A stretch of DNA of 64,000 bases from Paenibacillus sp. FSL R7-0337 (GTDB lineage Bacteria; Bacillota; Bacilli; Paenibacillales; Paenibacillaceae): positions 558,001 to 622,000 of the forward strand of contig NZ_CP150218.1 of the NCBI RefSeq assembly GCF_037969875.1, read 5' to 3'. Within the stretch, counting starts at the first letter, position 1; each line of letters begins with the position of its first letter. The position numbers and the translations under genes are program-made. Under the pieces are notes generated by a model. That model was not told the DNA's origin and made no database searches. It saw only the letters and a program-made list of their open reading frames with translations. Shown piece by piece: positions 15,283-27,801 of the stretch.

Positions 15283-17022
15283 ATGAATCCGACCCGGGTA
15301 TTGATTAAGGAGATATTGTCTAATAGTAAGGGAATTCTTGTTATGATCCTACTCTTCAATATTTTAGCCGCATTTGTCTCGACTCTTCAGCCCCGCCTGT
15401 TCAAAGACCTGTTCGACGACATCCTGCCAGACAAGCAGATCGGTACGGCTGCATTCTATATGCTTTTGCTAATTCTAATTCCCGTTATTTACGCCGCCTT
15501 GAACAGCGTCACCTCGTATTACAATAATGAGCTTGGCAACCATTTATCCAAGAATCTGCGCCTGCGGCTGTTCTCTGACGTACTCCAGACCCGGCCAAGA
15601 AACGTGGACAGCATTGGCAAGGGGGAAATCATTAACCGGATCACCTTGCAGGTGGGGATGCTGTGTGAAATTTTCGTGGTAGACACCCTGATGTCTATGG
15701 TCTCGAATGCTATTCTACTGATCGCTACCCTGTGGATCATGTTCTCAATGAGTGCCGAGCTTACACTCGCGGCCATATTCTCATTTCCTCTATGTATGTA
15801 CGGCTTCAAGCGCTTCAGGAGCAAGACGGAGCGCCTGGATAAGCAGTATCATGGTATTTTGGATAAGGGCATCAATTATTTGAATGATTTGTTCACGAAT
15901 CTGAAGGCGGTCCACAGATGTAACGGACATCAGGTTGAGCAAAAGCGCTGGAGGGAGTGGAATGACGAGGCGTGGAAGATATCCCGGCAGTCCAGGCTAT
16001 TTCATCATGTGGTGTTAAACCTGGTCGCGGATACGGTCATTTCCATCATTACAGGCATCATTTACGGCTATAGTCTGTTCCTGATACTGAAAGGGCACAT
16101 CTCACCAGGCACATTGCTGGCCTTCATTGTAATTCTTCCAAGGCTGTATAGCATATTCAAATCGCTGTTTACGCTGAACATCGATAGGAGCCGCATGACG
16201 GTCATTATTAATAACCTGAATGATATCCTTGAACTGGAGAAAATTTCATCGGGAGCTACAGCTCCCGACTATCACCGTGTCCCCCTCCTGCAGATGAGGA
16301 ATGTCTCGTACCGGTATGCTCCGGCAGATTCTTTTGGGATCACCGGCTTTACTTTGGACATTCAGCCCGGAGCCTTCGTGGGGATTGTTGGATTAAGCGG
16401 CTCAGGGAAATCTACGATATTCGAGCTGATCCACAGGTTTATTGAGCCGGATGAAGGGGAGATCTGCCTGGACGGGGTCTCGATCCGAGAACTGGACATA
16501 CATGAACTAAGACGATATGTTGGCTATTCCCCGCAGAAGGGAGTGTTATGGAATAAGTCCATTCTGGACAACATCATTTATCCTCTGCAAAAGGAAGACA
16601 TGAACGAAGAGACATGGCGCAAATTCAATGCTGCTGTTAACCTTGCCCATGTGAATTCATTCGTACAAGCCATGCCAGAAGGGTATGACAAGCAGGTAGA
16701 GAACCATGGAGACAATCTCTCCGGCGGCGAGGTCCAGCGGATTCTATTAGCACGGGCATTCATGAGTGAACCCCGGATTCTCATGCTGGATGAATACACC
16801 TCTGCCCTGGACGCCTTAACGGAGAGTGACCTGAACGATACCTTGCTGAGCCTAAAGGGGAAGCAGACGATCCTGGTGATCGCACACCGGCTGTCCACTG
16901 TCAAGAATGCAGATGTGATCCTGGTCGTCGATAAGGGCCGTATTGCAGAGCAGGGCAGTCCGGTTGAATTACTGGCACAACAGGGAATGTATTACAAGAT
17001 GGTGGAGAAGCAGAAAATTTAG
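15283..17022 (+). CDS. ABC exporter, fused membrane and ATPase domains
   Basis: 579 residues of the type I exporter half-transporter class. About six membrane helices occupy residues 1-310 and an ATPase follows with Walker A GLSGSGKST, signature LSGGEVQR, Walker B ILMLDEYTSALD and H-loop AHRLST. It should act as a homodimer exporting a lipid, peptide or drug. ATG 15283 follows AAGGAGG. Monocistronic as far as can be seen; the substrate cannot be inferred from its neighbours. Confidence 0.88.
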   Translation: MNPTRVLIKEILSNSKGILVMILLFNILAAFVSTLQPRLFKDLFDDILPDKQIGTAAFYMLLLILIPVIYAALNSVTSYYNNELGNHLSKNLRLRLFSDVLQTRPRNVDSIGKGEIINRITLQVGMLCEIFVVDTLMSMVSNAILLIATLWIMFSMSAELTLAAIFSFPLCMYGFKRFRSKTERLDKQYHGILDKGINYLNDLFTNLKAVHRCNGHQVEQKRWREWNDEAWKISRQSRLFHHVVLNLVADTVISIITGIIYGYSLFLILKGHISPGTLLAFIVILPRLYSIFKSLFTLNIDRSRMTVIINNLNDILELEKISSGATAPDYHRVPLLQMRNVSYRYAPADSFGITGFTLDIQPGAFVGIVGLSGSGKSTIFELIHRFIEPDEGEICLDGVSIRELDIHELRRYVGYSPQKGVLWNKSILDNIIYPLQKEDMNEETWRKFNAAVNLAHVNSFVQAMPEGYDKQVENHGDNLSGGEVQRILLARAFMSEPRILMLDEYTSALDALTESDLNDTLLSLKGKQTILVIAHRLSTVKNADVILVVDKGRIAEQGSPVELLAQQGMYYKMVEKQKI

Positions 17023-17058
17023 TGTTGTCTTTTTCATCCCGACATGTTAAAGTGGCAA

Positions 17059-17072
17059 TGTAAACGGTTAAT
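17059..17072 (+). promoter_or_regulatory. Candidate CcpA cre site of the beta-glucoside operon
   Basis: TGTAAACGGTTAAT matches the catabolite-responsive consensus except at the C near the end. Its place ahead of a PTS leader fits carbon catabolite repression. Confidence 0.4.
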
Positions 17073-17125
17073 TGATTTTTTATTTCCGGAAAAACAAAAA
17101 ATTAATTTCATATCATCCAATTACA

Positions 17126-17156
17126 GCGTGTTACTGTTCGGCAGGCAAGGCTTGAA
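17126..17156 (+). promoter_or_regulatory. Ribonucleic antiterminator (RAT) for LicT
   Basis: The stretch containing GTGTTACTG and GCAGGCAAGGCTTGAA closely matches the BglG/LicT target hairpin. Its 3' part overlaps the 5' side of the following terminator stem, so the two structures exclude one another. The BglG-type gene follows in the same operon. Confidence 0.75.
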
Positions 17157-17202
17157 TTGGGTGGGAATGCTTGATATTCCTACCCGATTTGGGCCTTTTT
17201 TT
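17149..17202 (+). terminator. Conditional terminator before the beta-glucoside PTS gene
   Basis: An approximately 20-bp stem with several G-T pairs (5' side from 17149, GGGTGGGAAT core; 3' side to 17195) is followed by seven T. When the LicT-type protein holds the overlapping RAT hairpin, this terminator cannot form. Confidence 0.75.
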
Positions 17203-17219
17203 ATGCTCCTATTTCCTAA

Positions 17220-19127
<1,908 letters not shown>

Positions 19128-19174
19128 GACATTATCGGGTCTAAGATGCCCTGGAGAACGTGAGGTATAGGTCG

Positions 19175-21491
<2,317 letters not shown>

Positions 21492-21538
21492 GCTGCTTTC
21501 AGCGCAATACGGCGTTATAGCCTAATATAGATAACCGG

Positions 21539-21566
21539 AAAAGCCTGCTGACAGCAGGCTTTTTTT
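21539..21566 (+). terminator. Terminator of the beta-glucoside operon
   Basis: AAGCCTGCTG pairs with CAGCAGGCTT around a two-to-three-base loop and runs into seven T. Confidence 0.88.
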
Positions 21567-21622
21567 GACTCGCGCCACAAAAATCATGGATTTTATAAGC
21601 TCATACTGTTACCATATTAGCT

Positions 21623-23221
21623 ATGTCAAAAAAAGAAAAGAAGGTACTTGCATTGAATCAGCATTCAATCCGCAAACAGCTGGATACTTGGTTTGATTTC
21701 AAATTCCGGCTTTTGGCAGGCGGTATAGCCATAGGCATACTATCAGGTACGGTGGTTGTCATGTTCCGCTTCGTGCTGGAGGAGTCACTTAAGCAATCTT
21801 TAATCTTTTATCAGTATCAGAGAAATCATCTATGGGTGGTCCCATTATGGCTGGCGGTTCTGGTTCTGGCCGGCTGGTGTACGGGAATGCTTGTTAAGAA
21901 GCAGCCCGGCATTTCGGGAAGCGGCATTCCTCAGGTGAAGGCGGTGCTCCAGAACCGGCTCCAGCTTAACTGGTGGAAGGCGGTCACCGCCAAATTCGTT
22001 GGCGGCGCGGTCAGCATCGGAGCCGGCCTCTCTCTGGGACGGGAAGGACCTTCGATTCAGATCGGTGCTCTGATGGCCGAAGGCTTCAGCCGGGTGTTCC
22101 ACAAGTCTAAGACGGAGGCACATATCCTGATTACCTGCGGAGCCAGCGCGGGACTTGCAGCCGCCTTCAATGCGCCTATCGCGGGCGTTATTTTCGCCCT
22201 GGAAGAAGTGCACATGAATTTCTCCCCGCTGATTATGATCTCCGCCTTAACCTCGTCGCTGGTGGCTGATTTTATATCCAAAGAGTTCTTCGGACTCGCC
22301 CCCGTGTTCAACTTCTCAGGGATGGGATCACTGCCGCTGTCCAGTTATTATCATCTGGTGCTGCTGGGGATGTTGGTTGGCATTTCAGGCATCGGCTTTA
22401 ATAAGGGCCTATACTTGTTCCAGGATCTGTACGCCAGAGTGAAGTGGATTCCGGCACAAGCCCGGCCGGTAGTTCCCTTCGTGCTGGCCGGTGTGCTTGG
22501 ACTGACATTCCCTGCAGTTCTGGGGGGAGGAAACGGCGTAATCAACGATTTGGTCGAAAGCCCCTATCCTATAAAGGTATTGCTGCTTCTGCTGGTTGTG
22601 AAATTCCTGTTCACCCTCGTCAGTTACGGTTCATCTGCACCCGGAGGGATCTTCCTGCCAATGCTTGTTCTCGGAGGGCTAATAGGCACCCTATACTGTC
22701 AAATTGCCAACGGCCTGCTGGGAGGACATTCGCTGGATGAGGGTTATTTGCTGATTGCCGCCATGGCCGGCCTGCTGACGGCAAGCTTGAAGGCTCCGAT
22801 CACCGGCATCATTCTGATTACGGAAATGACCGGCTCCTTTACGAACCTGCTGCCGATCGGTATTGTATGTCTCACTGCTTATATGACGGCCGAATGGTTC
22901 CGTTCCTTGCCCGTCTATGAAGTGCTGTTGGAGAGATTCCTGCACGGGAAGGACGCTGTGGATCATGCAGAAATAAATAAAATCATTCTGGAGATCCCTG
23001 TGCATCAAGGCTCGATGCTGGACGGAACCGGCATAGGCCAATACCAATGGCCGGACTATTGCCTGATCGTATCCGTCAAAAGGGGAACTGACGAAATCAT
23101 TCCTACCGGAAGCCTCGTGCTTCAGGCAGGGGATACCCTGGTCATTCTGACCAACGACAGCCATTCCCCGATTATTCTGGATACCGTTCGGCAAGTGGCC
23201 CATGTCAGTTCCCTGGTATAG
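21623..23221 (+). CDS. ClC-family chloride/proton antiporter with C-terminal TrkA-C domain
   Basis: 532 residues. The selectivity motifs are GSGIP, GREGPSIQIG (gating Glu) and an internal proton-site ALEEVHMNFSP. The latter Glu marks exchangers rather than channels. About residues 30-430 are the membrane part and 450-532 a TrkA-C/RCK_C ligand domain. The ATG at 21623 lacks a ribosome site. TTG at 21653, eight bases after AAGAAGG, is a credible alternative that removes ten lysine-rich residues. Monocistronic. Likely roles are pH or ion homeostasis. Confidence 0.88.
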   Translation: MSKKEKKVLALNQHSIRKQLDTWFDFKFRLLAGGIAIGILSGTVVVMFRFVLEESLKQSLIFYQYQRNHLWVVPLWLAVLVLAGWCTGMLVKKQPGISGSGIPQVKAVLQNRLQLNWWKAVTAKFVGGAVSIGAGLSLGREGPSIQIGALMAEGFSRVFHKSKTEAHILITCGASAGLAAAFNAPIAGVIFALEEVHMNFSPLIMISALTSSLVADFISKEFFGLAPVFNFSGMGSLPLSSYYHLVLLGMLVGISGIGFNKGLYLFQDLYARVKWIPAQARPVVPFVLAGVLGLTFPAVLGGGNGVINDLVESPYPIKVLLLLLVVKFLFTLVSYGSSAPGGIFLPMLVLGGLIGTLYCQIANGLLGGHSLDEGYLLIAAMAGLLTASLKAPITGIILITEMTGSFTNLLPIGIVCLTAYMTAEWFRSLPVYEVLLERFLHGKDAVDHAEINKIILEIPVHQGSMLDGTGIGQYQWPDYCLIVSVKRGTDEIIPTGSLVLQAGDTLVILTNDSHSPIILDTVRQVAHVSSLV

Positions 23222-23336
23222 CTCTAGTAGTAACTTCGATAATCATCCGGCTGATCGGTCTGGGAAATTTAGGATGCCAAATGGAACGAGGCCTAGTATA
23301 ATAGATGAAGACGGATTCCAAGGAGGAGGTGGTTGT

Positions 23337-23459
23337 ATGAGTGCAGGCGATATTAGCGACATTAGCGGTATTACTCCGATGTTCCAATTGAATATGAAAA
23401 GGAGAGGCTTTCATGAGTTACAACCCCGAAATCCCGAGAACCCGGTACGACAACTATAG
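23337..23459 (+). CDS. Possible 40-residue leader ORF overlapping the methyltransferase start
   Basis: An ATG at 23337 follows a very strong AAGGAGGAGG. The frame runs 40 codons and ends 46 bases inside the methyltransferase gene in another frame. No family is recognised. The ribosome site is better than that of the methyltransferase itself, so this may be a leader for translational coupling. It could also be chance. Confidence 0.35.
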   Translation: MSAGDISDISGITPMFQLNMKRRGFHELQPRNPENPVRQL

Positions 23460-24249
23460 TGACCGTGAATGGACACGGCTTACGAAGGATGGGCCAGGCG
23501 AGCTTTTGTATCAGGTGCATCTGGATATTCTTCAGCGTTACACTAAGAGTGCAGATAGAGTGCTGGAGATTGGTGCAGGTTCAGGCAGGTATACTAAGGA
23601 CCTGGTGACCATGTGTTCTGAGTTGACCGTTGCTGATCTGTCGAGCCATCAGATAGAATTCAACAAGTCCAAAATGCAAGAGCTGTCCCTGGCGGACAAA
23701 ATCAAGGCATACCATGTACTAGATGTGCTGGATATGAGCGTGTTTGAAGAGGGTACGTTCGACACTGTGGTATGTATCGGCGGTGTCATTAACTATCTCT
23801 TGGACAGAGAGACGGATGGCATCCGGGAGCTCCTGAGAGTACTGAAGCCGGGCGGGATATTGATCCTGGGATCGATGAGCTTCATCGGCGCTTCCATGTA
23901 TTATCTGGATGGCATCCGGTATGAGAAAGACCTGTTCGGCATTGAGGCTACCAAGTGGATCATGAACACAGGGATTCAAGATGAAGAGCATTATCCCGTT
24001 CCCAGCAAGCATTACGTCCATATGATGAGAAGTTCTGAATTAGATGCTTTATTTGCCCAGTTTCCGGTTAATATTCTGGAGAGAAGCTCTGCCGGACTAT
24101 ATACGCAAGCTGGAGACGCTGCCTTGGAGAATGCCCGGGGTGACCAGGAATTCTGGAAGCTGATTGTCGAACATGAAATTGCGTTCACCAAGTTACCCGG
24201 CACGCTAGATTGTGGAATGAATCTCATCTATGTGGTGCGCAAGTTATGA
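23413..24249 (+). CDS. Class I SAM-dependent methyltransferase
   Basis: 278 residues. Motif I is VLEIGAGSGRY (50-60), an acidic residue follows in LTVADLS, and post-motif VVCIGGVINYLL and LRVLKPGGIL are clear. This is the Methyltransf_25/11 fold with S-adenosylmethionine as donor. The acceptor cannot be predicted. ATG follows AAAAGGAGAG. A terminator follows 40 bases after the stop. Confidence 0.88.
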   Translation: MSYNPEIPRTRYDNYSDREWTRLTKDGPGELLYQVHLDILQRYTKSADRVLEIGAGSGRYTKDLVTMCSELTVADLSSHQIEFNKSKMQELSLADKIKAYHVLDVLDMSVFEEGTFDTVVCIGGVINYLLDRETDGIRELLRVLKPGGILILGSMSFIGASMYYLDGIRYEKDLFGIEATKWIMNTGIQDEEHYPVPSKHYVHMMRSSELDALFAQFPVNILERSSAGLYTQAGDAALENARGDQEFWKLIVEHEIAFTKLPGTLDCGMNLIYVVRKL

Positions 24250-24283
24250 GGTAGCCGCTCAATAAGTATGACTTAGTCTTAAT

Positions 24284-24314
24284 CCCGTCTGCCACAAACA
24301 GGCGGGACTTTTTA
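24284..24314 (+). terminator. Terminator after the methyltransferase
   Basis: CCCGTCTG (24284-24291) pairs with CAGGCGGG (24299-24306), then a T-rich tail. Confidence 0.75.
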
Positions 24315-24341
24315 TATCCGAAGGAACGGGGGATCACGGGA

Positions 24342-25373
24342 ATGGGAGTATGGACTAACTCCATGAATGGAGCACCTTGGACAAGAGGTACAATGGATCA
24401 GGCGGTGAAAGCGCTTAGACAGCGGGCGCTTATTTCGTATGTCATCGATGTGGACAAGCTTCAGGATCTGCAGGAATTAGATCAGCATGTATTTGCCGAA
24501 CGCCCGGATCTGGTCTTGTCGATTAACCAATCGGACAAGAAAGTGCGCTATCCGGAGGAATTGCTGCAGACCCTAGCGGAACTGCAGCACATCACAGCCA
24601 TGGAGTTGAATCTGTTTCATAGTGTGGATCTGAGTGTACTTGGTAAGTTAGCGCGGCTGCAGTTTTTATCCATTTCGGCCAAAAAGCCAATTGACCTAAG
24701 CTTCCTCGCAAGCTTCAAGCAGCTGCAATATCTCTCGGTGCATGGGCAATTTAAGGACTTAACGCCGATAGGTGATGCTTCCAGCCTGGATACCTTAATC
24801 TTGCGGACTACGATTCATGAGCTGGAATTTGTCCGCCGGTTGCCGAAGCTGCTGTGCCTCTTCATTCATGACTCCATCTTGAAAGGGTCACTGGATGCGC
24901 TTGCAGATTCTACAGTCCCCATGCTGAGTCTGGCGGCTATCCGTCACTTAACAGAGATAGATGCCCTGGAGTCCATGAGCAACCTTACATACCTGAACTT
25001 ATCCTTGCCGAAGCTGGAGGCTTTGTGTGACTTTTCGAATATGCCGGGGCTCATACAGCTTGAACTCGATCAGATGAAATCCCTGGATGACATTGCCCCT
25101 TTATGGACCGCAACGCAGCTTGAAATGTTACAGCTAAGAGAGATTTCTGCAGCCGTGACTGCGAAGGAGTTAGAGCCTTTGACCGCAATGAAGCATCTGA
25201 AGCAGGTGGACTTCCAGTTCCTTGATCTCAAAAAAGGAAGGATCGCAGCCTTACGTGATTCGTTTGCCCAGGCAGGCAAGAGCCACCTGTTGTATGAGAA
25301 TATCGCCGAAGCTCAGCGAATCCAGCCCATGTCGTTAGTGCATTTACGCAAGCATATAGGATCAGTTCAATAA
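24342..25373 (+). CDS. Leucine-rich-repeat protein of unknown function
   Basis: 343 residues, no signal peptide or membrane helix, so probably cytoplasmic. From about residue 75 to 300 there are roughly ten repeats of about 22 residues with Leu-x-x-Leu-x-Leu spacing, as in internalin-type LRRs. Examples are LQHITAMELNLFHSVDLSVL and LQYLSVHGQFKDLTPIG. LRR folds bind proteins. A MazG-like gene follows 36 bases later and may be co-transcribed. Partner unknown. Confidence 0.75.
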   Translation: MGVWTNSMNGAPWTRGTMDQAVKALRQRALISYVIDVDKLQDLQELDQHVFAERPDLVLSINQSDKKVRYPEELLQTLAELQHITAMELNLFHSVDLSVLGKLARLQFLSISAKKPIDLSFLASFKQLQYLSVHGQFKDLTPIGDASSLDTLILRTTIHELEFVRRLPKLLCLFIHDSILKGSLDALADSTVPMLSLAAIRHLTEIDALESMSNLTYLNLSLPKLEALCDFSNMPGLIQLELDQMKSLDDIAPLWTATQLEMLQLREISAAVTAKELEPLTAMKHLKQVDFQFLDLKKGRIAALRDSFAQAGKSHLLYENIAEAQRIQPMSLVHLRKHIGSVQ

Positions 25374-25409
25374 GTTAGTTCAATAAGACAGAAGATAGGA
25401 GTGGGTACA

Positions 25410-25712
25410 ATGATTGATTTACTACAACTTCAAAAGAGAGTGTATCAGAACAAGCTGGAGAAGGGGTTCAATGTAACTGATATTTATCAGGAATTCTGCC
25501 TGACCCACGGCGAACTGTCAGAAGCCTGCGATGCTTACCGGAAGAAGAAAGACGACCTCGGCGAAGAATTGGCGGATGTTGCCATCTACCTGATTGGGCT
25601 GGCGGAAATTCTGGGGATTAACCTGGAAGAAGAGATTATGAATAAGATCGTCAAAAATGAAAAGAGGAGCTATGAGAATAGGGATGGTGTGCTGTTAAAA
25701 GTGACGGAATAA
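25410..25712 (+). CDS. MazG-like nucleotide pyrophosphohydrolase
   Basis: 100 residues, all helical. Metal-binding acidic residues appear in two clusters, HGELSEA and GEELADVAIYLIGLAEILG, as in the single-domain MazG/dUTPase-like superfamily. Such proteins hydrolyse non-canonical NTPs to NMP and pyrophosphate. ATG 25410 is eight bases after AGGAG; an upstream GTG lies inside the ribosome site. Downstream of the LRR gene. Confidence 0.8.
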   Translation: MIDLLQLQKRVYQNKLEKGFNVTDIYQEFCLTHGELSEACDAYRKKKDDLGEELADVAIYLIGLAEILGINLEEEIMNKIVKNEKRSYENRDGVLLKVTE

Positions 25713-25822
25713 TCAATCTTTTGTTCCTCCTTAAGTCCTAATGCAAAGTAATTCATGTTAAAATCATTAAAGTGTGAAAACAATCCAAGTGGTATATTCA
25801 CTACAAAAAGGAGGATAACAGC

Positions 25823-27271
25823 TTGATCAGTCCATCCCAGTTCATCCACAATAGCCCTCCTAAGTCTCTGTCGGCCCGCAAGGGCTATCACTGGCTTGTC
25901 GTTTCAACCGTATGCATCGGCGCATTCATGGCGGCGCTTGACGCAAGCATCATCAATCTGGCTCTGCCGTCCTTGGTTGCGCAGTTGAATGTATCCATGG
26001 CAACGGTGGAGTGGATCAGCCTCGTATATCTGCTCACACTAGCATCGCTTGTCATTCCCTTCGGCCGGTTAGCAGATATGCTGGGCCGCAAATGGATGTA
26101 CACCGGCGGATTCACAGTATTCCTGATCAGTTCATTACTCTGCGGGCTGGCGCCAACCTTTGGCGTTCTTTTGCTTGCCAGGGTGTTGCAGGCTGTAGGC
26201 GCAGCGATGCTCCAGGCGAACAGCGTAGCGATCATTACGGCCGCGACCCCGCCGCAGCATCGGGGCAAAGCGATCGGAATCCAGGCCAGTGCACAGGGCA
26301 TCGGTCTCAGTCTGGGGCCGGTTATCGGCGGCGGACTTTTGGCCATGGGAGATTGGCGCTGGCTATTCTACATTAACATTCCCATCGGGATCATCGGGAC
26401 GATTCTCGGGATTCTGCTGCTTCCGCAAGATAATGCCAAGAAGAGGGAATCGTTCGATCTTTGGGGGATGATATTCCTCATTCCGTTTCTGGTTTTTCTG
26501 GTCTATATCCTTAATAACGGAACCGCTCTCGGCTGGGCTTCACCGGTTATATTAATCGGGTCATTCAGTGCATTGCTGGCCTTGACCTCATTCATCCGGG
26601 AAGAGCAGCATGCGCCCGTTCCGCTGATGGACCTGGCGTTGTTCCGCAGCAGCATCTTTATCCGTGGAAATCTGACAGGGTTCTTAGCCTTTACCGTCAT
26701 GTATAGCGTGCTGCTGCTCAGTCCGTTTCTGATGGAGGCTGTCTTCCATGCCAATTCTATCCGTGCGGGACTGTATCTGTCGTTTGTTCCGATCGGGATG
26801 ACGCTAATGACGCCGGTCTCGGGCTATCTCGCGGACCGGTTCGGCATCCGGCTGCCCGCTATTACCGGTATTGTTGCGCTACTGATAGGCTGTGCCGCTC
26901 TGGCGTCGATTCGCAGTGATGGCGACATTGCCCGGCTCCTGCTCGGTTTGGGGCTGGTGGGCGGAGGCATGGGCCTGTTTACGCCGCCCAACAACAGTAA
27001 TGTCATGGGCAACGTACCGGCGGCACGGCTTGGCGTAGCTGGAGCAACGCTTAATATGAGCCGGACCATCGGCATGGGCATGGGCGTCACGCTGGGCGGG
27101 ACACTATACCGTCTGGCCCAGAATATTTTCCCGGAGGCAGGACTACTTACCGCGTTTCGGGCGTCGTTCGTCTGTATAAGCGTTATGGGGCTCGCAGCAT
27201 TGGCCGTTACCTGTATTCCGCAGCCCAATCCGACGAAGTACGATGAAGCCCATATCGAATATTATATTTGA
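25823..27271 (+). CDS. MFS drug exporter, DHA2 (14-helix, EmrB/QacA) family
   Basis: 482 residues with about 14 membrane helices. Family motifs are visible: FMAALDASIINLALPSL in helix 1, GRLADMLGRKWMY (loop 2-3), RVLQAVGAAML and the helix-5 antiporter motif LGPVIGG. It should be a proton-driven multidrug exporter. TTG start after AAAGGAGG. Monocistronic; a terminator follows. Confidence 0.9.
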   Translation: MISPSQFIHNSPPKSLSARKGYHWLVVSTVCIGAFMAALDASIINLALPSLVAQLNVSMATVEWISLVYLLTLASLVIPFGRLADMLGRKWMYTGGFTVFLISSLLCGLAPTFGVLLLARVLQAVGAAMLQANSVAIITAATPPQHRGKAIGIQASAQGIGLSLGPVIGGGLLAMGDWRWLFYINIPIGIIGTILGILLLPQDNAKKRESFDLWGMIFLIPFLVFLVYILNNGTALGWASPVILIGSFSALLALTSFIREEQHAPVPLMDLALFRSSIFIRGNLTGFLAFTVMYSVLLLSPFLMEAVFHANSIRAGLYLSFVPIGMTLMTPVSGYLADRFGIRLPAITGIVALLIGCAALASIRSDGDIARLLLGLGLVGGGMGLFTPPNNSNVMGNVPAARLGVAGATLNMSRTIGMGMGVTLGGTLYRLAQNIFPEAGLLTAFRASFVCISVMGLAALAVTCIPQPNPTKYDEAHIEYYI

Positions 27272-27310
27272 CGGCCGGCCTTGTGCTATACTCGAACACT
27301 TGAAGGAGTG

Positions 27311-27338
27311 AGAGCCTGCAATGAGCGGGCTCTTTCTT
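27311..27338 (+). terminator. Terminator after the MFS gene
   Basis: AGAGCCTGC (27311-27319) pairs with GCGGGCTCT (27325-27333), followed by TTCTT. Confidence 0.7.
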
Positions 27339-27423
27339 ACTGGGTCTTCCTGATTCCTTATTGCTTCATAGGGTTAATGAATAATTGGAAAGATCCGGGG
27401 TCTAAGTTTTCGGAGAATTTCGT

Positions 27424-27457
27424 GCATAAGTACAGGGGTATAATGCAAAAACTTATA
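27424..27457 (+). promoter_or_regulatory. Candidate forespore-type promoter of duplicated small gene (copy 1)
   Basis: GCATA at 27424-27428, a 16-base spacer and GCAAAAACTTATA. The same arrangement precedes copy 2 at 46856. It resembles sigma-F/sigma-G promoters but is unproven. Confidence 0.3.
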
Positions 27458-27503
27458 TAGTGCAAGTATACAAGAAGATTTGATTTCTCAGGAGGTTGGC
27501 ACA

Positions 27504-27692
27504 ATGACAACTCAGGACCCTAAGGAGCTTTTGAAGCTGAAGCATGAGCAGGATGAGGAGAAGAGACAGTTCACTAACTTTGCCCGGGCTGTATCCGAAG
27601 GCGGGGAAGTGGAAGCAGGTCAGGAATTCAGCAATGACCGGGTGCCTGACGACCAGAACCGGATGAAATCGGTGGAGAACAGACAGAACTGA
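27504..27692 (+). CDS. Small conserved acidic protein, copy 1 of 2
   Basis: 62 residues, highly charged, no membrane segment or Cys. It is nearly identical to the product at 46935-47123, differing at only a handful of positions (for example DPKE versus DQQE near the start). ATG follows CAGGAGG. The family is not recognised. The shared forespore-like promoter layout suggests a small spore-associated protein. Monocistronic, followed by a terminator. Confidence 0.75.
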   Translation: MTTQDPKELLKLKHEQDEEKRQFTNFARAVSEGGEVEAGQEFSNDRVPDDQNRMKSVENRQN

Positions 27693-27723
27693 GCAGGACC
27701 CTGAAGGAAAAGACAATGGATAG

Positions 27724-27760
27724 ACCCTCAGGAAGCCTCTAATGCGTTCTGAGGGTTTTC
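27724..27760 (+). terminator. Terminator of the ACCCTCAG family, copy A
   Basis: ACCCTCAG ... CTGAGGGT with a T-run. Two closely similar modules occur at 29376 and 40062. Confidence 0.75.
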
Positions 27761-27801
27761 GTTCTGCCCATTATACATATATAATCACTGGAGGTTCATT
27801 T

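Noticed and set aside
27742..27801. 20-residue N-terminal extension of the BCCT transporter
   Set aside because: This part lies in a terminator hairpin and the ATG at 27802 has a CTGGAGG site.
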